DNA of 64,000 nucleotides from Gp1-AA145 sp963757135 (GTDB lineage Bacteria; Acidobacteriota; Terriglobia; Terriglobales; Acidobacteriaceae). Location: positions 1 through 64,000 of the forward strand of contig CAVWQE010000001.1 in NCBI GenBank assembly GCA_963757135.1, given 5' to 3'. Numbering within the stretch: the first letter of the stretch is position 1; the number at the start of each line of letters is the position of its first letter. A model generated the notes under the pieces. The model saw nothing but the letters and a program-made list of their open reading frames with translations, made no database searches and had not been told where the DNA came from. Positions 43,544 to 52,144 of the stretch are shown one piece after another. Made by a program: the position numbers and the translations under genes.

Positions 43544-43568
43544 AGAAGGCGGGGATTAGCCGCCTTCT
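43544..43568 (-). terminator. Intrinsic terminator of the ABM-domain gene
   Basis: AGAAGGCGG pairs with CCGCCTTCT across a seven-base loop. On the minus strand it lies 21 bases past the ABM stop and is followed by TGATTT and more T-rich sequence. It fits a rho-independent terminator. A very similar stem recurs at 58901-58930. Confidence 0.6.
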
Positions 43569-43588
43569 CGTGCGACAAGCCGATGACT

Positions 43589-43909
43589 CTACGCTGTTGC
43601 CAGAGCTGCGACCTTATGGCAGGTCGAGGTGATAACGTCGGAGGTCTGGACCTTGGGCGTTCCCTCGATAAATCGTGCTATGGTCTTTAACACTTGCGGA
43701 TAAGTGTTGGTGCTGTAATCGTCGGCAGCGTTCTTGTTCTCCCAGAGACTGATCGCAGTCACATCAACTCCGCCGGGACCGGCGAATGTGATTTCGTCCC
43801 TGAAGCCGTTCTGTTTACGAAGCAAGGGAAGGATGTCCTTTTCAAAAGCTCGGGTGTAATCAGACAGCATGTTGGATTTCAGGTGAATCGATACATTGCG
43901 TGCAAACAT
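43589..43909 (-). CDS. Antibiotic-biosynthesis-monooxygenase (ABM)-like small protein
   Basis: The 106 residues have the ferredoxin-like alpha+beta layout of ABM proteins: MFARNVSIHLKSNMLSDYTR, FEKDILPLLRKQNGFRDEI, VDVTAISLWENKNAADDY. Aromatic W in SLWENK is typical. Some relatives are heme-degrading or cofactorless oxygenases, others have no known activity. AGGAGGTTGCC before the ATG is a strong ribosome site. Its upstream region carries the CTGA-N6-TCAG dyad shared with two other genes, so it may be co-regulated with them. Confidence 0.7.
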   Translation of the reverse strand: MFARNVSIHLKSNMLSDYTRAFEKDILPLLRKQNGFRDEITFAGPGGVDVTAISLWENKNAADDYSTNTYPQVLKTIARFIEGTPKVQTSDVITSTCHKVAALATA

Positions 43910-43945
43910 GGCAACCTCCTTAGGTTGGGGCTGCTAAGAAAGAAA

Positions 43946-43985
43946 ACTTCAGATGGGCTGACTTAGTTCAGAGGACCTGAAAGAG
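43946..43985 (-). promoter_or_regulatory. Copy 1 of the CTGA-N6-TCAG promoter element
   Basis: The dyad CTGACTTAGTTCAG (43958-43971) with the flanking TTCAG-N5-CTGAA inverted repeat lies 49 bases upstream of the ABM start. About 38 of 40 bases match the copy upstream of the small gene at 44355. CTGA-N6-TCAG has Crp-family spacing. Confidence 0.6.
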
Positions 43986-44151
43986 GAGAAGGTCGTAATA
44001 ACCTCGACTACAACCGTAGTCTTATGGGACTGAGCTGTCAAGCAAGCGCACCGCGGTAGATCAGGGTTATTTCGACAGCTTGGACTCGTTCTTTCCGCAG
44101 GCCACAGTTCCACAGAATCTCACAAACAGCTTTAAGACAACAATGAGTGAA

Positions 44152-44355
44152 TCAGGCGTTTGCCGGATTTGATCTGGCGAGCGGCATCATCTTCGTCGCA
44201 ATTAGCACCTCCAACAGAGTGGCCGTGTTGCGAACGCTTCCGGCGATGGTGAGGAGTGCGTCTGAGACGAGTGTATGTTGTCCCGAAAGCGAGTCGAGAC
44301 GGTCACTCACGGCGTGGAGTTGCTGAGCTTCGTGTAGGATCGCATTCGGAGGCAT
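44152..44355 (-). CDS. Small helical protein of unknown function
   Basis: The 67-residue protein reads MPPNAILHEAQQLHAVSDRL, then DSLSGQHTLVSDALLTIAGS and VRNTATLLEVLIATKM. It is predicted to be almost all helix with His and Leu heptads. I recall similar short acidobacterial proteins, with no function assigned. The promoter region at 44392-44431 is nearly identical to that of the ABM gene, with the dyad at the same 49-base distance, which strongly supports the start. Confidence 0.62.
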   Translation of the reverse strand: MPPNAILHEAQQLHAVSDRLDSLSGQHTLVSDALLTIAGSVRNTATLLEVLIATKMMPLARSNPANA

Positions 44356-44391
44356 GGGTGCGCTGCTTTCACAGAAAGCTAAGGAGAGAAG

Positions 44392-44431
44392 ACTTCAGAT
44401 GGGCTGACTTAGTTCAGGGAACCTGAAAGAG
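44392..44431 (-). promoter_or_regulatory. Copy 2 of the CTGA-N6-TCAG promoter element
   Basis: CTGACTTAGTTCAG (44404-44417) is identical to copy 1, followed by the TTCAG-N5-CTGAA repeat. It lies 49 bases from the ATG at 44355. Sequence between element and start is different from copy 1, so the shared part is conserved on its own. Confidence 0.6.
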
Positions 44432-44529
44432 TAAGAAGAGGTAGCTTGCTCGATTACAAGGCTAGGCTTCTGCGTACTTGTTGTCAAATTGCGTTTAGGG
44501 TCAACAGTAGTGCTGGTTCAACCCCACAA

Positions 44530-44907
44530 TCAGGAAACTTTCTTAAGCCACGGCTGATGCAATCTCGTACGGCCGTCGTCATCCCATTTGACCACCGCAT
44601 CCTCTTCGTTCGACTGCTCAACCGTACCAAGTTCCCCTGTCGGCTTCCCGAAATTGCCCAAACCCTCGACGCGATCTCCGGGATTTAGTTCCGAATCTCC
44701 GGGACGCGGTTCAGCGAGAGACGGCTTCTTTGCACGATCCGAGTCAGGAGTCGCTCCCGGATACGCCAGTGGTGGTTGCGAAGCTCTGCGCAGTTTGGCC
44801 GTCCTATTGGTTGTATTCATTGCTTCTTTAGTTGTATTCATTGCTTCCCACGCAGGCGCCGAAACCTTCATTGCCTCGTATACATAAAGCATAGTCCTCA
44901 GCAGCAT
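44530..44907 (-). CDS. Small protein with a C-terminal GDRVEGLGNFG domain
   Basis: The first 60 residues are low-complexity with a tandem EAMNTTKEAMNTTNRT and a Pro/Lys stretch. From about residue 75 comes a compact beta-rich domain: NPGDRVEGLGNFGKPTGELG, then TVEQSNEEDAVVKWDDDGRT, ending LHQPWLKKVS. This looks like a small SH3-like or PTP-like barrel. The function is unknown. The true start may be a Met inside the tandem repeat, since upstream Met residues have no good ribosome site. Confidence 0.55.
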   Translation of the reverse strand: MLLRTMLYVYEAMKVSAPAWEAMNTTKEAMNTTNRTAKLRRASQPPLAYPGATPDSDRAKKPSLAEPRPGDSELNPGDRVEGLGNFGKPTGELGTVEQSNEEDAVVKWDDDGRTRLHQPWLKKVS

Positions 44908-45011
44908 GGCTCGTATGGTCGAAACTGCTCAGTCCTGACAACAAATTGAGCAGGAGTGGAAAGACTCTGCGTCAAAGCATAGCCGGAGAGCGACTCGTTT
45001 CGGTGCCGACG

Positions 45012-45689
45012 CTAATCGTGGAGAACAATATTGAGAAGAGAACTGTGAACCTGCAATGCCTCGCCACCGCGGTAATCAATGAACCCCAATTTCCGAAACC
45101 GGTTCATGAAAAAGCTAACTCGCGAGCGAGTTGTACCCACCATCTCTGCTAGGGTTTCCTGACTGAGGTTGGGAACAGCCACCTCGTGCTTGCCTTCCTT
45201 GCCGAACTGAGCCAGCAACAGCAATATCCGGGCCAGTCTTTTTTCGCTGGAATTGAAAAGCTGGTCAACCAAATCCTCTTCGTAGCGGATGTTCCGTGTC
45301 AGCAAATAAGCCACGAACATATCGGAAAATGCGTGTTCCCGGTGCAGCACTTCCATCATCGCCTTCTTCTCAATTCGCATCACCGAACAATCAACAACAG
45401 CAGTTGCGGAGCACAGCCGCACAGGTTGTCCGGTAAGGCAACCTTCTCCGAAAAAGTCGCCATCGTTCAGAATGCCTATCGTGGCTTCCTTCCCCATCTT
45501 CGACACAACGGTGAGTTTTATCTTTCCTTTCTGAATATAAAAAACAGAGTCGGACGAGTCGCCCTGAGCAAAGATGATCTGCTTTTTTGGGAAAGCTGCG
45601 ATTCTCCTACCGCCGTCGAGGGTTGAAAGGAATGTTTGGGGATCGAATTTAATCGGTTTCTTGTTCTTGGCCGCTACCATGGGTGTCAT
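45012..45689 (-). CDS. Crp/Fnr family transcriptional regulator
   Basis: The full 225-residue protein has an intact cyclic-nucleotide-like beta-roll (FPKKQIIFAQGDSSDSVFYI, QKGKIKLTVVSKMGKEATIG, GDFFGEGCLTGQPVR), a long dimer helix and an HTH (SQETLAEMVGTTRSRVSFFM). The recognition helix reads T-R-S-R-V-S-F-F, so the Glu of E. coli CRP (E181) is Ser and R185 is Phe. This predicts a half-site different from GTGA. It has no Cys cluster of the Fnr type. AGGAGGG lies before the start. Three CTGA-N6-TCAG elements in the window, two nearby, are candidate targets. Confidence 0.82.
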   Translation of the reverse strand: MTPMVAAKNKKPIKFDPQTFLSTLDGGRRIAAFPKKQIIFAQGDSSDSVFYIQKGKIKLTVVSKMGKEATIGILNDGDFFGEGCLTGQPVRLCSATAVVDCSVMRIEKKAMMEVLHREHAFSDMFVAYLLTRNIRYEEDLVDQLFNSSEKRLARILLLLAQFGKEGKHEVAVPNLSQETLAEMVGTTRSRVSFFMNRFRKLGFIDYRGGEALQVHSSLLNIVLHD

Positions 45690-46326
45690 GATTGGCCCTC
45701 CTTTTCAAGAGTTCCGAATGCGCAAAAAGCAACTTCCGATTGAAGGATGAATCAATGCGCAAGAAGGGGAGAACAACATCAAGCCTCCGCCGTGTAAAGC
45801 TGCGATCCGCTCGACAGGATGATGATTTCACCGTCGGAGCCCGAAGTCAAACGTTCTCACTCTTTGGCTCTGGGAGCGCGGTGTGAAGGCACAGGTCTGG
45901 CGCAGTTCTCCGGCCTGTGGGAAACTTGGGTGCATGAAAAGACCAGAATTGTCCGACGTGGGTTAGCTTGGCCCCAAGGATGAAATGGATTGCGCTAGTC
46001 ATCGCTTCGGCAAGTGCTCTGAGTGCCATGAGATCATCTGCGTCGAAAAGACTGTGACTGACACGCAGAATACGCAATCAGAAACCACTGAAATGCTTTA
46101 TGAAGCGTCTCGCGCCGACGTTAAGCTGAGGCACTCCGAGGAATGCATCACCAGCCACGCTTCGCAACAGCTATGACTCTTAGCGGGTGATCGAAGATCG
46201 ATTAGAGGAATACAGCTACTTGATTCCCTGAGAAGAACAAAGCGGCGTATCTTCCGCGGTAGGTCTGCAGATGAATGCTTTCATCCGTCAGGATCATGCG
46301 TAGGCTAGGCGGTCCCCTTCTAATTC
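45690..46326. other. 637-base gap upstream of the second crp gene
   Basis: Two similar 14-base repeats (GAATGCGCAAAAAG at 45716 and CAATGCGCAAGAAG at 45753) lie just upstream of the crp start and could be an operator. A short plus-strand frame (45985-46176) with CSECHE has no clear start and is left out. The cytochrome operon ends at 46327, so its 3' end borders this gap. I see no other feature. Confidence 0.4.
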
Positions 46327-47775
46327 TTATTTCAGACTCTGAAGATAAGCAATCAACGACTTCATCTCATCGTCTTTGAGCGGCACGGCCGGCATTCCAC
46401 CCGCGGTCATTTTTGGCGTTGGGTTCAGCAGGAGTGCCTGGAGCTTCGCCGCGTCGTACTTCGTGCCTATGCCGGTCAGCTTCGGCGCGGCCGCGGTGCC
46501 AACGCCGTTATCTCCGTGACAGGCATTGCAGCTTTGAGCTTCAAAGATTTCTTTTCCCTTGGTGGCGTCTGGATCGGCTAACGCTGCATTCTGTGCGATC
46601 AAGGATGCGCCTGAAAGTTCGGGCTCGAATTTGGTGCTGATGAACTCTTTTGTGGCTTCGCGCTGTGCCTTTAATTGCGCCGCAACGCCGGGATTGCGTA
46701 TGTCTTCGCGATGACTGACGATTCCGAGCGCTGCTAGGCCAAGCAGAACAAGCGTGAATAGTCCCACGCTGATGGGCCGTTTCCACGGACGCCTCTCCAG
46801 ACTGCGATCGAAGAACGGGAGCCCAACCAGCAGCAAACCTACGATCCCGGGGATGACCAAAATCCCGAGCAGCGCTGTCGAGCCGTGCCAGTATTTCAAG
46901 TACTGGAAAATCGGAATGTAGTACCACTCCGGGCGTGGGAGAAATTGCGTGTCCGCGGGATCCGCTCTAGGCCCGAGCTCGGTTGGCCAGAAGTATGCTA
47001 GAACACCCAAGAGAACAATGACCAGCATGGCGAAACCCATGTCCATAACCAGCTGCCTGGGATAAAAAGCTTCCGGCGGCAGCTTGGGGCTGAGTGGGTC
47101 TTCGGTGACGGGCCCGGCAGCGCCAGCTTTTCTAAACGAATAAACATGCATTGCCACCAAAGCAAAAATGCATGCCGGAATCAGGAACACGTGGAGCACG
47201 AAAAACCGCGAAACGGTCAGCGTACCCATTTCAGTCCCGCCTCGGAGCAACTCCTTCAGTCCATTTCCCACCCATGGAATTTCACTGAGGATATTGGTTC
47301 CCACCGTGGTCGCAAAGAAGGCTTTCTGATCCCAGGGTAAAAGATAGCCGGTAAAAGCCATGCCGAGCATGAGAACCAGCAGCACGCATCCTGCAACCCA
47401 TACCAGTTCGCGGCGACCCTTGTATGAGCCATAAAGCAACGTTTGAGTAATGTGGAGCAAGAGAACGATGATGATTGCGCTCGACCCGTAGGCGTGAATG
47501 CTGCGTAGAAATGAGCCGCCGGTTACTTCTTTGGTGATGTAAGCAACCGTGGTATGGGCGTGGTCCGCAGAGGGGACGTAATACATGGCGAGAAAGACGC
47601 CGGTCACAATCTGCGAAAGAAAAAGAAAGAGTAGGCCCGAGCCGAAAACGTACGCAATCTTGGCCCCGCCGGGAATCGGCTCATCAAGCGCATGGTGGAG
47701 AAGAGAATCCAGACCGGTACGGCGGTCCAGCCAGGCGCGGAAACCAGACCTGGAGTCTTTTGCGGACACGCTCAA
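46327..47775 (-). CDS. Cytochrome b of a bc-type complex with C-terminal cytochrome c domain
   Basis: This is the quinol-oxidising cytochrome b. The N-terminal half has eight helices with FLRSIHAYGSSAIII and FVLHVFLIPACIFALVAMHV, giving the His pairs for two b hemes. PEWYYIPIFQYLKYW carries the PEWY motif of the Qo site. From about residue 400 a class-I cytochrome c domain follows (SCNACHGDNGVG, M in MTAGGMPAVPL). Thus cytochrome b and c1-like function are joined. It overlaps the upstream Rieske gene by four bases. At 482 residues it is complete. Confidence 0.88.
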   Translation of the reverse strand: MSVSAKDSRSGFRAWLDRRTGLDSLLHHALDEPIPGGAKIAYVFGSGLLFLFLSQIVTGVFLAMYYVPSADHAHTTVAYITKEVTGGSFLRSIHAYGSSAIIIVLLLHITQTLLYGSYKGRRELVWVAGCVLLVLMLGMAFTGYLLPWDQKAFFATTVGTNILSEIPWVGNGLKELLRGGTEMGTLTVSRFFVLHVFLIPACIFALVAMHVYSFRKAGAAGPVTEDPLSPKLPPEAFYPRQLVMDMGFAMLVIVLLGVLAYFWPTELGPRADPADTQFLPRPEWYYIPIFQYLKYWHGSTALLGILVIPGIVGLLLVGLPFFDRSLERRPWKRPISVGLFTLVLLGLAALGIVSHREDIRNPGVAAQLKAQREATKEFISTKFEPELSGASLIAQNAALADPDATKGKEIFEAQSCNACHGDNGVGTAAAPKLTGIGTKYDAAKLQALLLNPTPKMTAGGMPAVPLKDDEMKSLIAYLQSLK

Positions 47776-48311
47776 GCCAGCTCCTCCTTAGTATGAGTGA
47801 GCTGGCGAAAGAACTGATATTGCGTCTTCAGGATGCCGTCTTCAATTTTTGTTTCCAGGCGGTCCATGCTGCGCGGTGGCGGACCGCTCAACAACGTACC
47901 GTCGGCGGCAAAATTGCCAAGATGGCAGGGGCAGATGAACCTCTTTTCTTTTTCTACCCAAGGAACCGTGCACCCAAGATGAGTGCAAACTGCGGACAGC
48001 ACGATCAGCTGGCCTTGCTGGTCTTTGCTGACATACACTGGTTTCTCCGTCATAGTTTTGCGCCAGCCGTCGCGTTGTTCGATCGTGACCAGCTTCTTGA
48101 CAGGTGCGTCGAGGCTTTGAAAATCATCCAACTTGCCCACGTCTGACCACGATTTCTCGGTCGTTCGGGCAAGCACTGGATGCAAGGTGAAGCGCATTAA
48201 TGGAACTGCAAGCAGGGCGCCCACGGTCGCGCTCCCTGCGGCCAGCAGGCCGGTTAGAAATGAGCGCCGGCCGGCGGATGGCTTTTCTGTCATGGATTCA
48301 GGAGAAGGCAT
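47772..48311 (-). CDS. Rieske iron-sulfur protein
   Basis: The protein starts MPSPESMTEKPSAGRRSFLT (preferred over the Met at 48374), with a twin-arginine-like GRRSFLTGLLAAG signal or anchor. The Rieske fold has CTHLGC and CPCHLG at the expected spacing, supplying two Cys and two His for a 2Fe-2S cluster. It carries electrons from quinol to cytochrome c. It follows the cytochrome c gene with 31 bases between and overlaps the cytochrome b start by four bases. The cluster motif is unbroken. Confidence 0.88.
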   Translation of the reverse strand: MPSPESMTEKPSAGRRSFLTGLLAAGSATVGALLAVPLMRFTLHPVLARTTEKSWSDVGKLDDFQSLDAPVKKLVTIEQRDGWRKTMTEKPVYVSKDQQGQLIVLSAVCTHLGCTVPWVEKEKRFICPCHLGNFAADGTLLSGPPPRSMDRLETKIEDGILKTQYQFFRQLTHTKEELA

Positions 48312-48342
48312 TGTGTTCGGTCTGGACCGCGTTAAGACGAAG

Positions 48343-48669
48343 TCACTTCTTCGCCAATTGGCGAATATAGGCAACTAGTTGCTGAATTTGTTCTGGCTTC
48401 AGTTTCTGGCCAAAGGCCGGCATCTTGTCTCTTCCTTTCGTGATGACTTCGGCAAGTTCTGCGTCTGACTTCTTCTGTGTCTCCTCAGATCTGAGGTCCT
48501 TTGCTTGTAGAGCCTTCCCAGACGGAGTATTGCCGCTGCCATTCTCCCCGTGGCACATCACGCATTTCGACTTGAACAAACCCGCTGCGTTCGTCTGAGC
48601 TGCAAGCCCGGAGGGGCAAATTGCCCCTCCGATCAGAATGATGCCGAGAACACAAAACGTTCGCTTCAT
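48343..48669 (-). CDS. Exported class-I cytochrome c
   Basis: A signal peptide (MKRTFCVLGIILIGGAICPS) is followed by a single heme motif CVMCHGENGSG and a later Met ligand in DKMPAFGQKLKPEQIQQL. At 108 residues it is a small periplasmic c-type carrier. It lies between the outer-membrane cytochrome-porin gene and the Rieske gene in the same direction and is likely the electron acceptor of this bc complex. The ATG has AAGGAGAAC before it. Confidence 0.88.
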   Translation of the reverse strand: MKRTFCVLGIILIGGAICPSGLAAQTNAAGLFKSKCVMCHGENGSGNTPSGKALQAKDLRSEETQKKSDAELAEVITKGRDKMPAFGQKLKPEQIQQLVAYIRQLAKK

Positions 48670-48699
48670 AAAGTTCTCCTTGAGCAGGCCACCAATGTA

Positions 48700-50050
48700 T
48701 CAAAAGACAAACCTCGCCATGAGATAAATAGAATTGTTTCCGTCTGCGTTGCGGCCGGCGCCGTCGTAATCTGTTGTTCCGCCGTTGAAGCGTGTATAGC
48801 CGGTGTATTGTGCAGTTAAGCCAATGTTCTGCTGCGGCCACCAGGCGACGTTGAGAATGTATCCACGGCTTGTAGGGCCTCCATTGAAATTGCCCGTAAC
48901 TGGGGCCTCCGGATAGAACGTTGGGTCTGCGGTTCCCGTGACGCTGAACAGTCCAGCGGTCGTCGAGACGCGATTGCCGAAGTGGTACTCTGCTTCTCCC
49001 TGGACTGTATTCAGATGATGTCCGACAAATCCGGCGGTGGGCGGCACACCCGCCGCGCTCGCCACCAGAGAAGAGTTTTCCCGGATATAGGTCCCGCGAA
49101 TGGACAGCACCTCGTTCTTCCAGTGGGGAATCGCCCGGTCGAACTGAAGGTCGACGGCCCAGTCGGTATAGCTGTCTTCGAGGCCGCTAATCGCGCCGGG
49201 CGTGCTCTTCATGTGCATGCCGTAGGTACCGACTTCGACATTATTGTTCACGGTGGAAGTCTGGTATGCGAGCCGCCAGTACGGAGCCATGCCTCGGATA
49301 TTAAACGAGCAGCACGTACCATGATTGGGTTGTGATGCCCCGAGATGCTCGGAACGGTAAAGCGTGCCCGCGAAATAGAGATGATCATCCCACATGGTAT
49401 AGCCGCCGACGCCGGCAACGTCTTGCGCAAGTCCTCCATTGATGACAGCGCCAGCCGTTGGCCCTGGGGCAACGTTGCTGGAGACAAATGGAAATCCCCA
49501 CGCGGGCGTGCTGTTCCACAGATCTTCCACTGTAGGATTGTTGTTCATGGTCAAGCCGTAGGTGAGCTGCTTGCCGAACAATTTGCCATTTGTCGCGGCC
49601 GCGCGAATGTCAGTGTTGTCCCAGCTGAAATGGTCAGCTTGTGCGTCATACGTCACCTGCACAAAGCTGCCCACGTGGCTTCCCCAAGCGCCTGCTAGAA
49701 ACAGCGAAACCGCCTGCGGGAATTCGAAGTTCCCGTTTTGTGTGGACGGCTGCGGAGCCTTCGTCGAAGTGAATGACGTATCGAACACAATCGAAAGCGG
49801 GAACACCTCTAACAAATGAAGGGCTGAATTATGGTCCTTCTTGTCCTCGCTCACCTCCGGCTTCGTGGAAAAAGTGTACTTCCAACTTGAACTTTCGCCC
49901 GAAGGCGTTCAGTTCTGGTGGAGTGTAGTGGCAAGACGAGCAGGCGAGTCCCGTTTGCCTCGAATAACTGGGAACTGCTGCCGACCTGTTCGGGAACAAG
50001 ATCGCCAATGTAACGAAAGAGAGAGCGACCGTTGCTATCCGGAATTTCAT
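48700..50050 (-). pseudogene. Outer-membrane cytochrome-porin with a frameshift near 49878
   Basis: The first frame starts at 50050 with a signal peptide (MKFRIATVALSFVTLAILF) and a heme motif CSSCH in LACSSCHYTPPELNAFGR. It leaves frame at about 49876-49882. Losing one base restores YTFSTKPEVSEDKKDHNSAL and the rest of a long beta-barrel: alternating hydrophobic strands, ending NSIYLMARFVF. A signal-heme-barrel design suggests a monoheme porin that could pass electrons or solutes across the outer membrane. It lies in the same direction as the bc genes. The lesion is a single-base change near GGAAGTAC. Confidence 0.65.
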
Positions 50051-50061
50051 GTCTTCTCCGA

Positions 50062-50571
50062 TCAGGGGAATTCCATCCGTCTGAGTAAAAGCTGAAACTT
50101 AAAGTCACTTCCCACCTGCCTTGTTGACGGAGCGGTTGCGGACGAGTCTGCTTCGTACAACCCGGGCATAGTTGATTGCTGAAGCGCAAGAGACGAGGCT
50201 TTGCCGTGCAGGAACTTTTTCGTGCCTTCGCTGGCTTCAGAGGTTTCAACCGCGAACGAAACGAAGCCAGCCAGAACGTCATGGCCGCCTACGATGTCAT
50301 CCCGGCCATTTATTCCAGTCACTTGGCTATCGGTGGAACCCCGTGGTTCGAGGAAGTCGAAATCATTACCAGAAACCCAAAAGCCGCACCAGTTGCCTCC
50401 AGTGAACACCTGCCCCGAGATCCAACCGAGGTTATTGATACTGTTCAACTGAGTGTCAATTGATTCTCCGGGCAGCTGCGGCGCGTTCAATTTTCTATAG
50501 TTGCCGTCCTCGTACACGAAACCTTGGGAGTCATCATAGCTGGCAACAATGGTGCCGGATTTGTTTATCCC
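50062..50571 (-). pseudogene. HAF-repeat exported protein fragment
   Basis: The frame contains repeated motifs such as GINKSGTIVASYDDSQGFVY, NLGWISGQVFTGG and VTGINGRDDIVGGHD. These are HAF repeats (GIN.x.G.IVG), which form beta-propeller-like surface proteins. No signal peptide or start is present; an in-frame TAG lies at 50572-50574. I infer a decayed fragment. Confidence 0.5.
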
Positions 50572-50962
50572 CTAGGCTGCCTGAATATTTAACTTGATAG
50601 ACATCAGCGCCACGGCCTGCAACTGGTCCACCTTAAATACGCTGAGGTACGCACTGCCTTCTAGTACGACTAAATGCTCTACTTTCGGAGTCGTGTTTCG
50701 GCGTGAAGTTGAGAACGATCCGCAAGTAGCAGAGCTTTCGCAAGTCTCTTTTCTGCTATCGCTATCCGGCGTTTCGTTCTGTACTGGGCTATGCTGGACA
50801 GTCGCAGGACACGAGAGTTGTCTACGGAAACGTAATATTCGAGCGACGTCAGGTTTCGGTTTTCAACTAGAATTTGCGTTTTATCTAATATCTCCTGATG
50901 GCGCAAGATCTTCTCCGGTTCACCTAACATATATTCCTTTCGAGCATTTCGCGTGTCGCCTT

Positions 50963-51712
50963 TCAGACTGCAATTTGTTCCCGGCCATTTCCGTTGTGTG
51001 GCGCGTGGGGAACGACCGCTGGAAAGCGCACGATGTTGACAATGTCGTTCTGCACCGCATACAGGACTAACTCGACGGTGGAATGAAGATTGAGCTTGAC
51101 CAGGATGTTGCTGCGATGCGTTTCTGCGGTCTTCAATGAAATTCCCAGCGTTGTCGCGACTTCTTTCGAAGTCTTGCCTTCACCTACGAGCTGGACGACC
51201 TCGCGCTCCCGAAACGTTAATGGTGGCGGCATCAGCGCGACTCGACCTGGGCGAAGGCGCTGTAGGTAGCCTTCAAGAATCAGATCGCAAACCCGCGAGC
51301 TGAAGGTAGAGCGGTGCTGTTGCAGTGCTTCCACCGCGGTCATGAGCTCAACCGTGTCGGCAGACTTATACACCCAACCGCGAACGCCTGCTTCCAAACA
51401 GTCCCGGATCACTTGGTCGGAGCGCACATCAGTTAGAACCAGTATTCTTTGCAGTGGGTTCTCTCTCAATATCCGCCGCGCCGCGTCTACACCATTGAGT
51501 TCCGGCATGCCGATGTCCAAAATCAGAAGGTCAGGGTTCAGCTGCCTGCATTTGTCTACGGCTTCACGCCCGTCAGATGCCTGCCCACAAATCTCCCACT
51601 GTTCGTGAGATCCAAGCAGTGAACACAGGCCGAGACGAAACACCGGATGATCGTCAGCCAATAATATGCGAAACGTGCTCACGAGAGCCTCCCACGAAAA
51701 GTCACGTGACAA
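50963..51712 (-). CDS. NarL/FixJ response regulator
   Basis: A receiver domain (FRILLADDHPVFRLGLCSLL, LLILDIGMPELNGVD with the phosphorylated Asp, YKSADT with the Lys) is followed by a LuxR HTH (LTFREREVVQLVGEGKTSKE, then SLKTAETHRSNILVKLNLHS). The full 249 residues are typical. GTG at 51682 is an alternative start closer to the receiver strand. It is an orphan; a possible cognate is the HisKA_3 kinase at 15668-17251, since that kinase type works with this regulator type. Its targets cannot be seen. Confidence 0.85.
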   Translation of the reverse strand: MSRDFSWEALVSTFRILLADDHPVFRLGLCSLLGSHEQWEICGQASDGREAVDKCRQLNPDLLILDIGMPELNGVDAARRILRENPLQRILVLTDVRSDQVIRDCLEAGVRGWVYKSADTVELMTAVEALQQHRSTFSSRVCDLILEGYLQRLRPGRVALMPPPLTFREREVVQLVGEGKTSKEVATTLGISLKTAETHRSNILVKLNLHSTVELVLYAVQNDIVNIVRFPAVVPHAPHNGNGREQIAV

Positions 51713-52144
51713 CTTTTTCTAATTCCGAGTCTCTGGATTCTGCCATCCAAAGTTCCTCAGGTCTGTTCACAATTGCTCACTTAAGTAGGTCGTTACGGTG
51801 CGACCTGTGGCGCTCGGCCCAGTTCGGCGCATTCGTGGGAACCAATGAAACCAAGCCAACAGGACGGCCAAACTGCGCAGAGACTCCGCAACCAACCACT
51901 GGCATACCTGTGGTGCCCGAACTCTCCTTACCTGGTACAGAAACGACTGGAACGAAAGCTCGGACTGAGCTTTTTTGAACAGACTTCGATAGGGTCGCGA
52001 TGAGAAAGTTCAGGTCAGAACATTTGCGGGCGAAACCGCCCCTGCAGCACGTTTCGTCCGGAAATTGTGCCGCTCAATCCGCGCAACCCGTAGCAGCAGA
52101 GTATCACCGGGCAAGCGATGGATGTTTGTGCAAGAGGAAGCAGA

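Noticed and set aside
45985..46176. Short frame with CSECHE
   Set aside because: A two-Cys motif alone is weak and no ribosome site is present; not called.
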